Source: Paenibacillus_E allorhizoplanae
Lineage (GTDB): Bacteria; Bacillota; Bacilli; Paenibacillales; NBRC-103111
Reading direction: 5' to 3'
DNA length: 64,000 bases
Assembly: GCF_927798215.1 (NCBI RefSeq)
Contig: NZ_CAKMMW010000001.1
Span: 682,001-746,000, forward strand
The notes beneath the pieces were generated by a model that did not search any database, was not told the DNA's origin, and saw only the letters and a list, made by a program, of their open reading frames with translations. The translations under genes were made by a program, and so were the position numbers. Within the stretch, counting starts at the first letter, position 1; every line of letters begins with the position of its first letter. This document shows, piece by piece, positions 35,028-44,445 of the stretch.

Positions 35028-37451
35028 CTACCCATGTGAGATTGCTTTTAAATCGAAGCGCTGTCCGGGCTCAGTTGTAAACACAACGCTGTAATAACCG
35101 TCCTCAAGGACTTTTACATCCATTCTGGAGTAATCTTCAAAGCTCAACTCTTCTTTGGAGCGTATACGACAAACCCCTCCGTTCAAGGACACTATTGAGG
35201 CAAGAAGCAATTTCCCGCCCGACCACTTCATCCCTACAATAAATCCACCTCTGGCCTTCAGCCCAGTAACTTTCCCCGTCGACCACTGTTCTGGTAGCGC
35301 CGGGAGCAAGTGGATGGCTTCTGTATGACTTTGCAACAGCATCTCCGCGATTGCCGCTGTAGCGCCAAAGTTTCCATCGATTTGGAATATGTCCTTGGAA
35401 TAATCGATCCTCGTATCTACCATGTACGGATGTCCGTCGAACAAATTCGCAAAGGTTGAGCTCCGCAGAAGCTGGGTAAAGCAGTGATGCGCATTCTCCC
35501 CATCTTGCAATCTTGCCCACAATGCCATATTCCACGCACAGCTCCAGCCTGTGTATCCGCCTCCATGTTCCATGCGAAGCTCCAGGGACCGACGGCATGC
35601 AGCAGCTAGTTCCCGATCACGTTCAATCTGGATCAAGTCTCCAGGGAACAAACCGTACAAGTGAGATAAGTGCCTATGCCCGGGTTCCCACTCGGCGAAA
35701 TCTTCGGCCCATTCCTGAAGTTGTCCGCGTCCGCCGATCTGCAACGGAAATAATTGTGACAGTGCGTCCTGCAATTCCACGCTATATTCGTAATCCTTTT
35801 CAAGTAAATCAGCTGCGGCGATGCAATTTTGGAATAACTGGCGAATTAAGAGAAGATCTAGAGTGGAAGCTTTCGCAACCGCGCAAGGTTCGCCTTCCTC
35901 TGTGATAAATTTATTTTCCGGCGATGTTGACGGGCTCGTAATGAGTAAGCCAGACGTCTCATCGCGTATGAGCCAGTCCAAACAAAATAGCGCTGCTTCT
36001 TTCATCACGGGATAAGCGGTTTCCTCCAAGTAATTACGATCCAGTGTGTATAGGTAATGTTCCCACAAATGTGCGCATAACCATGCCCCTGCCATGGGCC
36101 AGAACGCCCATACAGCCTGCCCATTTGCGGGTGAGCTATCCAGCCACAAATCCACATTATGATGCGCTGTCCAACCTCTGCAGCCGTAATGAATCTCTGC
36201 TGTCCTTCTTCCTTCAAGACTGAGCCTGTGAATCCAGTTAAGAAGCGGTTCATGGCATTCGCTTAAATTGCACACTTCAGCAAGCCAGTAATTCATTTGC
36301 ACGTTAATATTGGTCGTCCAGTTGCTGCCCCAAGGTGGCCTAAGCTCCCGATTCCATATGCCTTGCAAAGTCGTGGGCTGCGAACCGGGACGTGAGCTCG
36401 ACATTAACAAGTAGCGCCCGTAATGAAAATATAACGCTGCAAACTGCGGATCTTCAGCTCCGCTGCGAACCGCTTCAAGCCGGAGATTTGTTGGAAGCAG
36501 TGATGATTCCGTCTCCTCTAGCTGGAGATTGACTCTTCCCATTAGAGACCGGAAGTCTTGCACGTGTCTCCCTCTCAGTTCAGCATACGTTTTAACACTT
36601 CCTTCATTGAGCTTCTGCCGGCAAACTCGCGACAAATCTTTCTCAGCGACTATACGTTCCTTGCCGCTCTCCGAGAAATTTGTTGAGGCAGCCAGGCACA
36701 TATATAGGGTATCGGCTTCACGAATCTCGATTTCGCCCTCCCCGTTAACTGTACAACTCCCTCCTGTGGTAAAAACCCGCAAATGCGCTTCAAAACGGAT
36801 GCCTCTTCCTTCTTCATACAAGATCGGACTCGGATGATCTTCGATATAGTTGGGCTCTACATGGCTCGGACACGTACCTTTCAAGATAAGCTCTTTATTA
36901 CCTCGACTTCGTACAGCGCTATGGAGCAGACTTTCTAGCTTGATACCAAGTGATAGCTTTCCACCCTTCGAGCAGCTAAATCCTACGATTACTAGCTGGT
37001 CAGGCATGCTGACGAACGTCTCGCGCTTATAAATAATCCCCTCGCTCATAAATGAAGTAGTCGATATTCCTGTTTGCAAATCCAGCTCTCGGTGGTAATT
37101 CTCTTCCTCACTAAGTCCGAATTGTTGAATAAGCAGGCTACCAAGCGGCATATATGATTCATGCCAGGGACCAAGCATATGACGTTCTATAAGTTTTTCG
37201 CTCGACCTAAAATCACCATTTGCAACTAGCTCCCGAGCAGAATTTAGATGCCGAATGGCGTCGTAATTGTTCGTATCCCGCGGAAATCCTGACCACAACG
37301 TATCCTCATTCAAATCGATTCGCTCTTGATCGGTACCTCCATACACCATTGCGCCGAGTCTACCGTTGCCAATAGGCAATGCTTCCACCCATTGTGAAGC
37401 CTTTTTCGTGTACCACAACGTATGGCTCGTTGAGTGCTCATTCATTCCCAT
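35028..37451 (-). CDS. cytoplasmic GH95 alpha-L-fucosidase
   Basis: 807 aa without signal peptide, so cytoplasmic. Complete GH95: LWYTKKASQWVEALPIGNG, TTNINVQMNYWLAEV, the SPSTSPENKF acid region, and QIDGNFGATAAIAEML with the conserved Asp. AAGGTGA 8 nt upstream supports the ATG at 37451. Last gene of an operon with the binding protein, two permeases and GH110, 16 bp after GH110. Expected role: removing alpha-1,2-fucose from imported oligosaccharides after GH110 takes off alpha-galactose. Some GH95 members act on L-galactose, so the sugar is inferred from context. Confidence 0.92.
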   Translation of the reverse strand: MGMNEHSTSHTLWYTKKASQWVEALPIGNGRLGAMVYGGTDQERIDLNEDTLWSGFPRDTNNYDAIRHLNSARELVANGDFRSSEKLIERHMLGPWHESYMPLGSLLIQQFGLSEEENYHRELDLQTGISTTSFMSEGIIYKRETFVSMPDQLVIVGFSCSKGGKLSLGIKLESLLHSAVRSRGNKELILKGTCPSHVEPNYIEDHPSPILYEEGRGIRFEAHLRVFTTGGSCTVNGEGEIEIREADTLYMCLAASTNFSESGKERIVAEKDLSRVCRQKLNEGSVKTYAELRGRHVQDFRSLMGRVNLQLEETESSLLPTNLRLEAVRSGAEDPQFAALYFHYGRYLLMSSSRPGSQPTTLQGIWNRELRPPWGSNWTTNINVQMNYWLAEVCNLSECHEPLLNWIHRLSLEGRRTAEIHYGCRGWTAHHNVDLWLDSSPANGQAVWAFWPMAGAWLCAHLWEHYLYTLDRNYLEETAYPVMKEAALFCLDWLIRDETSGLLITSPSTSPENKFITEEGEPCAVAKASTLDLLLIRQLFQNCIAAADLLEKDYEYSVELQDALSQLFPLQIGGRGQLQEWAEDFAEWEPGHRHLSHLYGLFPGDLIQIERDRELAAACRRSLELRMEHGGGYTGWSCAWNMALWARLQDGENAHHCFTQLLRSSTFANLFDGHPYMVDTRIDYSKDIFQIDGNFGATAAIAEMLLQSHTEAIHLLPALPEQWSTGKVTGLKARGGFIVGMKWSGGKLLLASIVSLNGGVCRIRSKEELSFEDYSRMDVKVLEDGYYSVVFTTEPGQRFDLKAISHG

Positions 37452-37467
37452 TTATTAAGTCACCTTT

Positions 37468-39228
37468 TCATTCGTTTGTCGCTGTTTCCAAGATAAGTGG
37501 TCTTAAGGGATCCATTGTCACGGCTTCTACCGGCATATTGGTGATGTGCATTCGATGATTTTCCGTTGGAAAATTATTGTCTTCTATGAGCACATCCGAA
37601 CATGCTTCCAAGATCATCAGTGGTTTCCCTGCGTGGCTAGTACCAGCCACTACATTCCCTCTAATCACCAAACCTTGCGTACTTTTGGCATCAACTAGGC
37701 CTGTTCCGTCTAAATAGAAAAAATTATGCTCGATCGTAATGTTCCGATGCACAGGATCCTTGTAGTGAGCTTCTTCATTTTCAGGCATGACACTTATGAC
37801 GGGGTCACCGCATTTAATAAAATTATTATGTGATATGGTTACATCACGTACCATTCCCGATTCAAACCAGCTTTCGCCGTCATCAGCGATGAGAATGCCG
37901 CTCATCTGCATCCCGTCGAACGTATTCTTTTGAATGACGACCTTTTGCCGGGTGGAGACAAGTATGCCTCGAGTCGGAACGCTCGAGAAGTCATTCCCAA
38001 TAACCTCCACTTGCGGGTTCCAGCTTACATTTTCGATCACATCGCCAAGGCAAACGTCATCAGGGATTCGTTCTGTGAATTCCAGCCAAATTTCCCGCGA
38101 GTTGACTTGTTTTGCTTTCTGAATGGTACAGCTTCCAATGGCAGTTAACGTAGAACGATGAATAAAATCCACATGATCACCCGGATAAAAAGCATCGAAA
38201 CCGTACGTTTGGTGGTGCATGAATCGGACCACACACGCTTTGTCGCCAACCATCTCCATGATTTTCAAATGTGTTCCGTGCACATTGATGACATCGTCAT
38301 GCGACCCGCTAAATTTACTGTTGTATATGCCAACTTTACCTTTGCAACCTGATACATGAACAAAATCGGCAAAGGCGGCCGCCGTTCGCCCCGTTCCCCG
38401 TCTTGGCTCGCAAGTAATCTGCTGAAGTGTAATATTCTCTGAAAACTGCGCAACCACGCCTAACCCATGCATATAGCCAAAATTCACCTGATCGAACACG
38501 ATATTCTTACTTTGAACGATAAAGGTCCCCGTCTGGTCGCGAATACCATCTCTCATCTGGAAAATATGTCCTAAAGTTGTTTCGGGTGGCTTCTTGTAGT
38601 GGAATCTAACTTTGAAAGGTTCGAGCTCCTCCACGCGAATGGCCTCCGATGCAGGATTCCACGTTCGCCAAGTTCGATTAGAATCAGGATCAAATTCTTG
38701 CGAAGGACCTGACGAATAACGCCAGCCCTCGCCAATCCATACCAGCTTTTCTCTTTCGATGCAGTACCAGGAATCCTGGTGTATGGCACAATCCATCGAT
38801 GTATCGTGGATCGCTTCGACGCGCATTTCGGACATCGTTGGTCGCTCAAAATCTACCGAAACATGTTTGATCTCGATATTTTGGCAACCATCAATAATAA
38901 TGGGGGTCATCTTTCCGTGAAAAATAAGCAGCGCCCCGCCGCCGTCTATCGTTATATTCGACATTTGCTTCAAATGAATCCCAATACTTTTCGTATTGTC
39001 CGGATTTTCCAGCTCGGAAGCTGTATTAGATACAAAGTAAACTTCCTTTGATGCATGTGTATGATAAAAGTTATAGCTACCACCCTCAAATTGGATGACG
39101 ACGTGCTCGTCTACTTCCGCTGCAGCACGAAGTATCCTTCTCATCGCCTCACAGGCGTCTTCACTAGTGTTCGGTTGTATGCCAAAGTCACTGATGCGAA
39201 ATGTGATCGTATCTCTCGCTTTCTCCAT
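37468..39228 (-). CDS. cytoplasmic GH110 alpha-1,3-galactosidase
   Basis: 586 aa without signal peptide. GH110 beta-helix enzyme: LLIFHGKMTPIIIDGC, VSVDFERPTMSEMRV, and the acidic motif GSHDDVINVHGTHL with Asp311-Asp312, plus parallel beta-helix repeats towards the C-terminus (TRGILVSTRQKVVIQKNTF; MSGILIADDGESWFESGMV). Two ATGs abut; the one at 39228 is 7 nt from AGGAG and is preferred over 39231. GH110 inverts and removes terminal alpha-1,3-galactose from blood group B or linear alpha-Gal glycans. Located between the permeases and the cytoplasmic GH95. The secreted counterpart is at 46120-49593. Confidence 0.9.
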   Translation of the reverse strand: MEKARDTITFRISDFGIQPNTSEDACEAMRRILRAAAEVDEHVVIQFEGGSYNFYHTHASKEVYFVSNTASELENPDNTKSIGIHLKQMSNITIDGGGALLIFHGKMTPIIIDGCQNIEIKHVSVDFERPTMSEMRVEAIHDTSMDCAIHQDSWYCIEREKLVWIGEGWRYSSGPSQEFDPDSNRTWRTWNPASEAIRVEELEPFKVRFHYKKPPETTLGHIFQMRDGIRDQTGTFIVQSKNIVFDQVNFGYMHGLGVVAQFSENITLQQITCEPRRGTGRTAAAFADFVHVSGCKGKVGIYNSKFSGSHDDVINVHGTHLKIMEMVGDKACVVRFMHHQTYGFDAFYPGDHVDFIHRSTLTAIGSCTIQKAKQVNSREIWLEFTERIPDDVCLGDVIENVSWNPQVEVIGNDFSSVPTRGILVSTRQKVVIQKNTFDGMQMSGILIADDGESWFESGMVRDVTISHNNFIKCGDPVISVMPENEEAHYKDPVHRNITIEHNFFYLDGTGLVDAKSTQGLVIRGNVVAGTSHAGKPLMILEACSDVLIEDNNFPTENHRMHITNMPVEAVTMDPLRPLILETATNE

Positions 39229-39260
39229 CATCGATCTCCTCTTCCTGGTTAAACACTGTA

Positions 39261-40100
39261 TTAGCCTTTAACTGCGCCAGCTGTCATTCCTGACACAATA
39301 TATCGTTGCGCTATCAAATAAATGATGAGCACAGGAATCAGCGCAATAACGATGAATGCACATACGAGTCCGTAATTATAAGAGTGAAGTCCTTTAAAAT
39401 TAAACACGCTCATCGGCATCGTCCACATGCTTGTTTTTGGTACCAGAAATAGCACATTTCCGAAATCGTTCCAAATCGCTGTAAAGGTAAGTACAATATT
39501 GGTCGAGATCACCGGCCTTAATAGCGGAAAAATGATTTGGAAGAACAAACGAATAGGTCCACAGCCCTCCACGACGGAGGCTTCATCCAATTCACGCGGT
39601 ATGCCTTTCATAAACCCGACATACAAAAGAATGGAAAAGGGAATTTGTCCGGCCAGATCAACCATGATGAGTCCAGAGAAATTACTGCCCATATGCAGCA
39701 ATTGCAAAAGCTTTATGGCAGGAATAAATGAAAAGGGAGCAATCATTCCAGCTAGTAAATATTTGTAAGTAAAATTCGAGAACGAATTCCGGTTTCTCTG
39801 AATAATAAAAGATGAAATCGAACAAAAAAGGACAGTCAATACAGTGATGACAGTAGATAGGAACATTCCGTTAAGAAAGCCTTGCAACATATGGCCTTGA
39901 ACAAAAACCGTCACATAATTTTGGAACATGTACTCTGACGGCAAGCTTAAATTCATAATGCTTGATTCCTTTTCATTCTTTACCGAGTTAAACAAGATGA
40001 GCAAAAATGGAAATATGTACAGCAGAAAAACTAGTAGAGCGGAAGCATAAATGAAAGTCGAATGAAACAATATCCTCTTTTTATTTGAAGCTCCTATCAC
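39261..40100 (-). CDS. CUT1 sugar ABC transporter permease, MalG type
   Basis: 279 aa permease with six hydrophobic segments, EAA motif (ELDEASVVEGCGPIRLFFQIIFP) and SGMTAGAVKG tail. The start is a GTG that overlaps the upstream permease stop (GTGA), so translation is coupled. Part of the operon 42409-35028. It probably imports the fucosylated/galactosylated oligosaccharide handled by the adjacent cytoplasmic GH110 and GH95 (inference). Confidence 0.93.
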   Translation of the reverse strand: MIGASNKKRILFHSTFIYASALLVFLLYIFPFLLILFNSVKNEKESSIMNLSLPSEYMFQNYVTVFVQGHMLQGFLNGMFLSTVITVLTVLFCSISSFIIQRNRNSFSNFTYKYLLAGMIAPFSFIPAIKLLQLLHMGSNFSGLIMVDLAGQIPFSILLYVGFMKGIPRELDEASVVEGCGPIRLFFQIIFPLLRPVISTNIVLTFTAIWNDFGNVLFLVPKTSMWTMPMSVFNFKGLHSYNYGLVCAFIVIALIPVLIIYLIAQRYIVSGMTAGAVKG

Positions 40101-40978
40101 GACTCCATCTCCCTTCTACTGGAGAAATAGTTAATGACCATGGCAACCACAGTAATAATGACAAATTGGCTGACACTTATGGCGGCAGGATATCCGATGG
40201 ATCCCGAAGACATTGACTTTGCCAAGAAGGTCGTCATAACTTCTGTTGCATGACCAGGACCTCCGCCTGTCATGGCATAAATAATATCAAATGCCTTCAG
40301 TCCCGAAATAACAGATAACAGGAAGCTCAGGTTAATAGCGTGCATGATATATGGGAGGACAATGCTGAAAAATTTTCTCATTGAGCCTGCTCCGTCAATT
40401 TCAGCGCTTTCCATCTGTTCTTTTGGAACGGATTGCAATGCAGCAAGAATGACCAGCACTGACCATCCTGCGCCCACCCAGACGTCAACTGCAATGACCG
40501 AATACAACGCGAGAGTGAAACTGCCTAGCCAATCATTCGCCAAAGAACTCAGCCCGATGCTTTTGAGCAGACCGTTTAAAAAGCCCTCAGAGCTTAATAT
40601 ATAATTAAAGATAATTCCTACTACGATGGTGCCGAACATAATTGGCATGTAGACTAGAGCGCGAAGAAGGTTATTACCTCTGAATTTCTTATTTAAGAGT
40701 AGGGCAATTAAGAGTCCAATAACGGTTTTACCAACCGCGTCAAAGAAGGCAAATTGAAATTGATTCCATATACTAATAAGAAATGCGTTTCCTTCGTTGA
40801 ACAGCATGGTGTAATTCTCCAGCCCCACGAAATGAATGCCGGACGTTGTAATACTGGCATCTGTTATCGAGTACAGCAACCCTAAGAGTGCGGGAGAAAC
40901 ATAGAATATGGTAAACACCAATAGAATGGGAATGAGAAAATAAGTGGGGTAATACTTTTTAATATAAAATCGATTCAA
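40097..40978 (-). CDS. CUT1 sugar ABC transporter permease, MalF type
   Basis: 293 aa permease; TM1 about 14-33, EAA motif (QMESAEIDGAGSMRKFFSIVLP). The frame is open to 40993, but that TTG lies inside the GGAGGA Shine-Dalgarno; the TTG at 40978 is 8 nt downstream of it and is chosen, giving the N-terminus MNRFYIKKYYP. Four-base overlap with the MalG-type gene. Confidence 0.92.
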   Translation of the reverse strand: MNRFYIKKYYPTYFLIPILLVFTIFYVSPALLGLLYSITDASITTSGIHFVGLENYTMLFNEGNAFLISIWNQFQFAFFDAVGKTVIGLLIALLLNKKFRGNNLLRALVYMPIMFGTIVVGIIFNYILSSEGFLNGLLKSIGLSSLANDWLGSFTLALYSVIAVDVWVGAGWSVLVILAALQSVPKEQMESAEIDGAGSMRKFFSIVLPYIMHAINLSFLLSVISGLKAFDIIYAMTGGGPGHATEVMTTFLAKSMSSGSIGYPAAISVSQFVIITVVAMVINYFSSRREMES

Positions 40979-41008
40979 TGAAATCTCCTCCAAACCAATC
41001 CTTTAATG

Positions 41009-41054
41009 GCAACGATACCTGTCATTCTTTTTTTAAAATGGCAGGTATCGTTGC
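41009..41054 (-). terminator. hairpin between binding-protein and permease genes of the import operon
   Basis: Long inverted repeat (GCAACGATACCTGCCAT / ATGACAGGTATCGTTGC) around a short loop, just after the binding-protein stop. By position it probably causes partial termination or protects the binding-protein mRNA, giving more binding protein than permease. Confidence 0.65.
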
Positions 41055-41080
41055 TTTCTTTTCGTCTATTTTACAACTTA

Positions 41081-42409
41081 TTAAAATCCAGGAATTTTAG
41101 CAATTTTTGCATTTTTCACATACATGTCACCATGCTTTTGAACAAATTGATCCGCAGTAATTCTGCCTGCTAACAATTCTGTGTAAGCTGCCACAAGTTC
41201 ATCATAAGGCAGTGGCACAACATAAGCGTCGTCGCCGTGTCTTGCAATGTTCCCTGCGCTCACAACAGCTTGAATTTCTTTAAAGGCAGGAGAAAGTTTA
41301 TCGGAAACATCCACGTCCTTAAATGGGCTAATACCAGGTGATTTTTCTAAATAAGACTTCACCTGCTCTTTATCCGACAAATATCGCAATAGATCTTTTG
41401 CAGCTTCAGCATGCTTGCTGTTTTTTGCGATAAACACTTGCGTTGCGCCGCCTAAAGCAAGTTTTTCAGATCCGTCTTTGTTAGGAAGAGGAAAGAATCC
41501 AATCTGAGCATCAGCCTTCTTCTTCATAAGTTCGGAATCTATAAAAGACCCCTGAATAACAATTGCCGCTTTGCCGTCTACCAAAGCTTGTTGTTGCTGA
41601 TCGTAAGTTGCCGTTAAGTCCTTATTGATATACCCTTGTTTCACCCAATCCTCGACCTGTTTATATTGATCTACGAATGCTGGGACATCTTTCCATTGGA
41701 TTTGGTTTTTGTTTAATTTATCCCATATGCTTGAATCAGTTCCACCAACAATACCGTTTACAGCATTTCTGTGCTGCAGCATCGTCCATCCATCTTTAGC
41801 AGAAAAATAGAGTGGTGTAATCCCTTTTGCTTTGATTGCAGCAAGATCCTTATTAAAGTCGTCCATCGTTTTAGGGACGGAAAGACCCAAATCCTTGAAA
41901 ACCTGTTTATTGTAGAACGCCCCCCAGGTAGCTAAACCCATTGGAGCCGGGAAAGCATAAATTTTTCCATCCGTATACTTCATCGATTGAAGCGCAACGT
42001 CGTTCAACCTGGATTCGAAACCTTCTCCGCTAATTTGCAAAAGTTGGTTGGCTACATCATATTTTTGATACGCGCCGAAGAAAATGTCTAAATCGCCACC
42101 ACCGGCAAGCTTTGCCTTGACAAGATTATCGTACTGATCATCTTGAATTGCTTGTATATCGACTTTATTACCAGTTTTCTTCTCCCATGCGGCAATCAAA
42201 TCTTTAATGCCACCGTAATTCAGTTGGCTCGTTACAGCTAGGTAACTAACAGTAACTGGCTCTTTTTTTACCGTTTCTTTTGCAGGCTCGCTCTGTGTCT
42301 TCGCGCTGTCTTTCCCGTCTGTATTCGTAGTCCCTCCACAAGCTGTTAAACTAATTGCAAAAGTGCTCGCTAAAGCTACGGTTAATACTTTTCTTGTAAA
42401 CAATTTCAT
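41081..42409 (-). CDS. sugar ABC transporter solute-binding lipoprotein of the GH110/GH95 import operon
   Basis: 442 aa family-1 binding protein with lipobox SLTAC (signal peptide MKLFTRKVLTVALASTF). ATG 42409 has GGAGG upstream; the frame extends to 42430. Features: ISGEGFESRLNDVALQS, KIYAFPAPMGLATWGAFYNK, AAIVIQGSFIDSELMKKK. First gene of the operon with two permeases and cytoplasmic GH110 and GH95, so its ligand is most likely an oligosaccharide with alpha-1,3-Gal and alpha-1,2-Fuc, such as B trisaccharide (inference). Divergent from the kinase/regulator pair 42610-45998, which is the likely controller. Confidence 0.92.
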   Translation of the reverse strand: MKLFTRKVLTVALASTFAISLTACGGTTNTDGKDSAKTQSEPAKETVKKEPVTVSYLAVTSQLNYGGIKDLIAAWEKKTGNKVDIQAIQDDQYDNLVKAKLAGGGDLDIFFGAYQKYDVANQLLQISGEGFESRLNDVALQSMKYTDGKIYAFPAPMGLATWGAFYNKQVFKDLGLSVPKTMDDFNKDLAAIKAKGITPLYFSAKDGWTMLQHRNAVNGIVGGTDSSIWDKLNKNQIQWKDVPAFVDQYKQVEDWVKQGYINKDLTATYDQQQQALVDGKAAIVIQGSFIDSELMKKKADAQIGFFPLPNKDGSEKLALGGATQVFIAKNSKHAEAAKDLLRYLSDKEQVKSYLEKSPGISPFKDVDVSDKLSPAFKEIQAVVSAGNIARHGDDAYVVPLPYDELVAAYTELLAGRITADQFVQKHGDMYVKNAKIAKIPGF

Positions 42410-42565
42410 TGGTTTTGCCCCCTCCATCATTCGGCGCTAAAGAAGTGTTGTCATTGTAAAGGCACCGTTAACCCAAGTATAGGGGACGTGCCTTTTTAGA
42501 TAAATGTAGAAATCTGACTTGCTTGTTTATACTATTTTTACTGACCTATTAATCGTTTACATATG

Positions 42566-42574
42566 TGATATAAT
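42566..42574 (+). promoter_or_regulatory. extended -10 promoter element of the divergent kinase gene
   Basis: TGATATAAT forms an extended -10 (TGnTATAAT) 35 nt before the kinase ATG. No good -35 is present at 17 nt. The 200-bp divergent region (42410-42609) should also hold the import-operon promoter, which I could not place. Confidence 0.4.
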
Positions 42575-42609
42575 AACACCAATTCTCATTCTCTGGAGCT
42601 GTTGCGAAA

Positions 42610-44445
42610 ATGTTAAATAAACTCGGATTTCAAGGCAAGGTATTCCTTGTATTTATCAGTATTTTTTTATTCATCATAGTTTCCTTCTCATCCTATCTAT
42701 TTATGTATATGAAGCGGACCCTTGTTCACACGGATCAGATTAATCTTGCACCTGCTGCGCAAAAAATATCGGATCAGATCGATATGTTGTACAAACAGCT
42801 GGGCAATGCGGCTATTAGCTATACAACCAACCAGGAAAACCTGGAAATGATGATCAATTTGTACAATGAATCTGAAAGCCATTCTTCTGAGCAATTATTG
42901 TTTAAAACGAAGCTGGCTCACAATTTAAACGCGATTTACAGCGTAGTCAGCGACTTATATAAGGTCATTATTTTCATCCCGGAGAAGAACATTTTCTTCA
43001 CGTATATTCGAGATGAAGGTCTTGTTAACGAGATTCCTGCTCGATATTCGGATCCGAAAATTGTAAACGAGCGCTTCGCATCCAATCGTCTATTTACGGG
43101 TATTTCTGCTCACCTCGACGACTGGTCGACTACTCCCCAGAACGTCATCTCTGTGGCACGTAAATTCAGTACGCCGTATAATACGGATTTTGGAATGATT
43201 GAAATACAGCTTCCCTATCAAATGTTAGAAAAAGTTTGCTCAATTGATATTAACAAATCCGGAAAAGAAGTACTTGTATTAGACGAAAACGGATCTCTAG
43301 TATTTCCATATTTAGAAGACGAGGTAAAGGAAAGAAAGCACAAGGCACTACGGATAGCAAAAGCAATAAAAGACCAGCGAATGAATACAGGTGAGATCTC
43401 TGTTGACAACCAGTCGATTCTATATAGCTCCTATCCATCGGCATATACGGCGTGGACAACGGTTGTAATCGACGACGAAACGCTTCTACAACAAAATATC
43501 AGCGACTACAAAATGATTATTCTGTTGTCCAGCGCGCTCATCTTGCTGACTGTGCTACTCGTTTACTACTTCATCATTCAAAAACTGACCAGACCACTAA
43601 GACAACTTATTCGCAAAGTAAGACATGTTAGTTTAGACAACCTCGCCCTACAAGTAACGAGTGCTGAACATAACGAATTCAAGCTGCTAAATCAATCTTT
43701 TGGTGATATGTTCGATAAGTTACGTGTATCCATCAATAGTGAATACGAGTCGCGGATCCGGGAAACGGAGGCGCATTCCTCGGCGCTGCAGGCGCAAATT
43801 AACCCTCACTTTTTATATAATACACTCAGCGTGATTGCCGTTCATTGCGAAGATAACGGCGCAGAGGTAGCGACAGATATGTGTCATAGGCTTTCCCAGA
43901 TGATGCGATATTCCGCATCGACTATGACTAAGAATGTCCTGCTAGCTGACGAAATTAAGCATTCGATCGACTACTTGGAACTTATGAAGCTGCATTATGA
44001 TAACAGTCTATTATACGAAATCAACATTCCCGAACAAATGAACAGCATTCAAATACCAAAGCTTTCGCTGCAGCCCTTCGTGGAGAATTGCATAAATCAT
44101 GGGTTCGAGCAGGTGCTGCCGCCATGGAAAATATCGATATCCGGCACAATGGTAGCCCACGATACTTGGGAACTGACCATCGAAGATAACGGTTCTGGCT
44201 TTGAGCCTGACAAATTGATTGAAATCAATCAACTGATGACCACTTATCGGGGCAATTTTCTGCACGGTAAACTATTAACGAATCTCAAGATCGGCGGATT
44301 AGGCGTCTTAAATACGTATGCAAGATTAATGGTGCAATACGGAAAGCCATTTTATTTGAACATAGATAATTTAGAAGATCGAGGTTGCAGGATTCGTATT
44401 GGTATCAAAGGACAACTAGAAGCTCTGGAGGATGACGCATCATGA
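42610..44445 (+). CDS. YesM-family sensor histidine kinase
   Basis: 611 aa. TM1 about 10-33, extracellular sensor about 36-295, TM2 about 299-321 (MIILLSSALILLTVLLVYYF), HAMP about 322-375, phospho-acceptor His400 in QINPHFLYNTLSV, and an ATPase domain with DNGSGFEPD and GLGVLNTYARL. GGAG 11 nt upstream of the ATG. Overlaps the regulator gene by 4 nt. Divergent from the import operon, so it likely senses the imported oligosaccharide or a breakdown product (inference). Confidence 0.94.
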   Translation: MLNKLGFQGKVFLVFISIFLFIIVSFSSYLFMYMKRTLVHTDQINLAPAAQKISDQIDMLYKQLGNAAISYTTNQENLEMMINLYNESESHSSEQLLFKTKLAHNLNAIYSVVSDLYKVIIFIPEKNIFFTYIRDEGLVNEIPARYSDPKIVNERFASNRLFTGISAHLDDWSTTPQNVISVARKFSTPYNTDFGMIEIQLPYQMLEKVCSIDINKSGKEVLVLDENGSLVFPYLEDEVKERKHKALRIAKAIKDQRMNTGEISVDNQSILYSSYPSAYTAWTTVVIDDETLLQQNISDYKMIILLSSALILLTVLLVYYFIIQKLTRPLRQLIRKVRHVSLDNLALQVTSAEHNEFKLLNQSFGDMFDKLRVSINSEYESRIRETEAHSSALQAQINPHFLYNTLSVIAVHCEDNGAEVATDMCHRLSQMMRYSASTMTKNVLLADEIKHSIDYLELMKLHYDNSLLYEINIPEQMNSIQIPKLSLQPFVENCINHGFEQVLPPWKISISGTMVAHDTWELTIEDNGSGFEPDKLIEINQLMTTYRGNFLHGKLLTNLKIGGLGVLNTYARLMVQYGKPFYLNIDNLEDRGCRIRIGIKGQLEALEDDAS

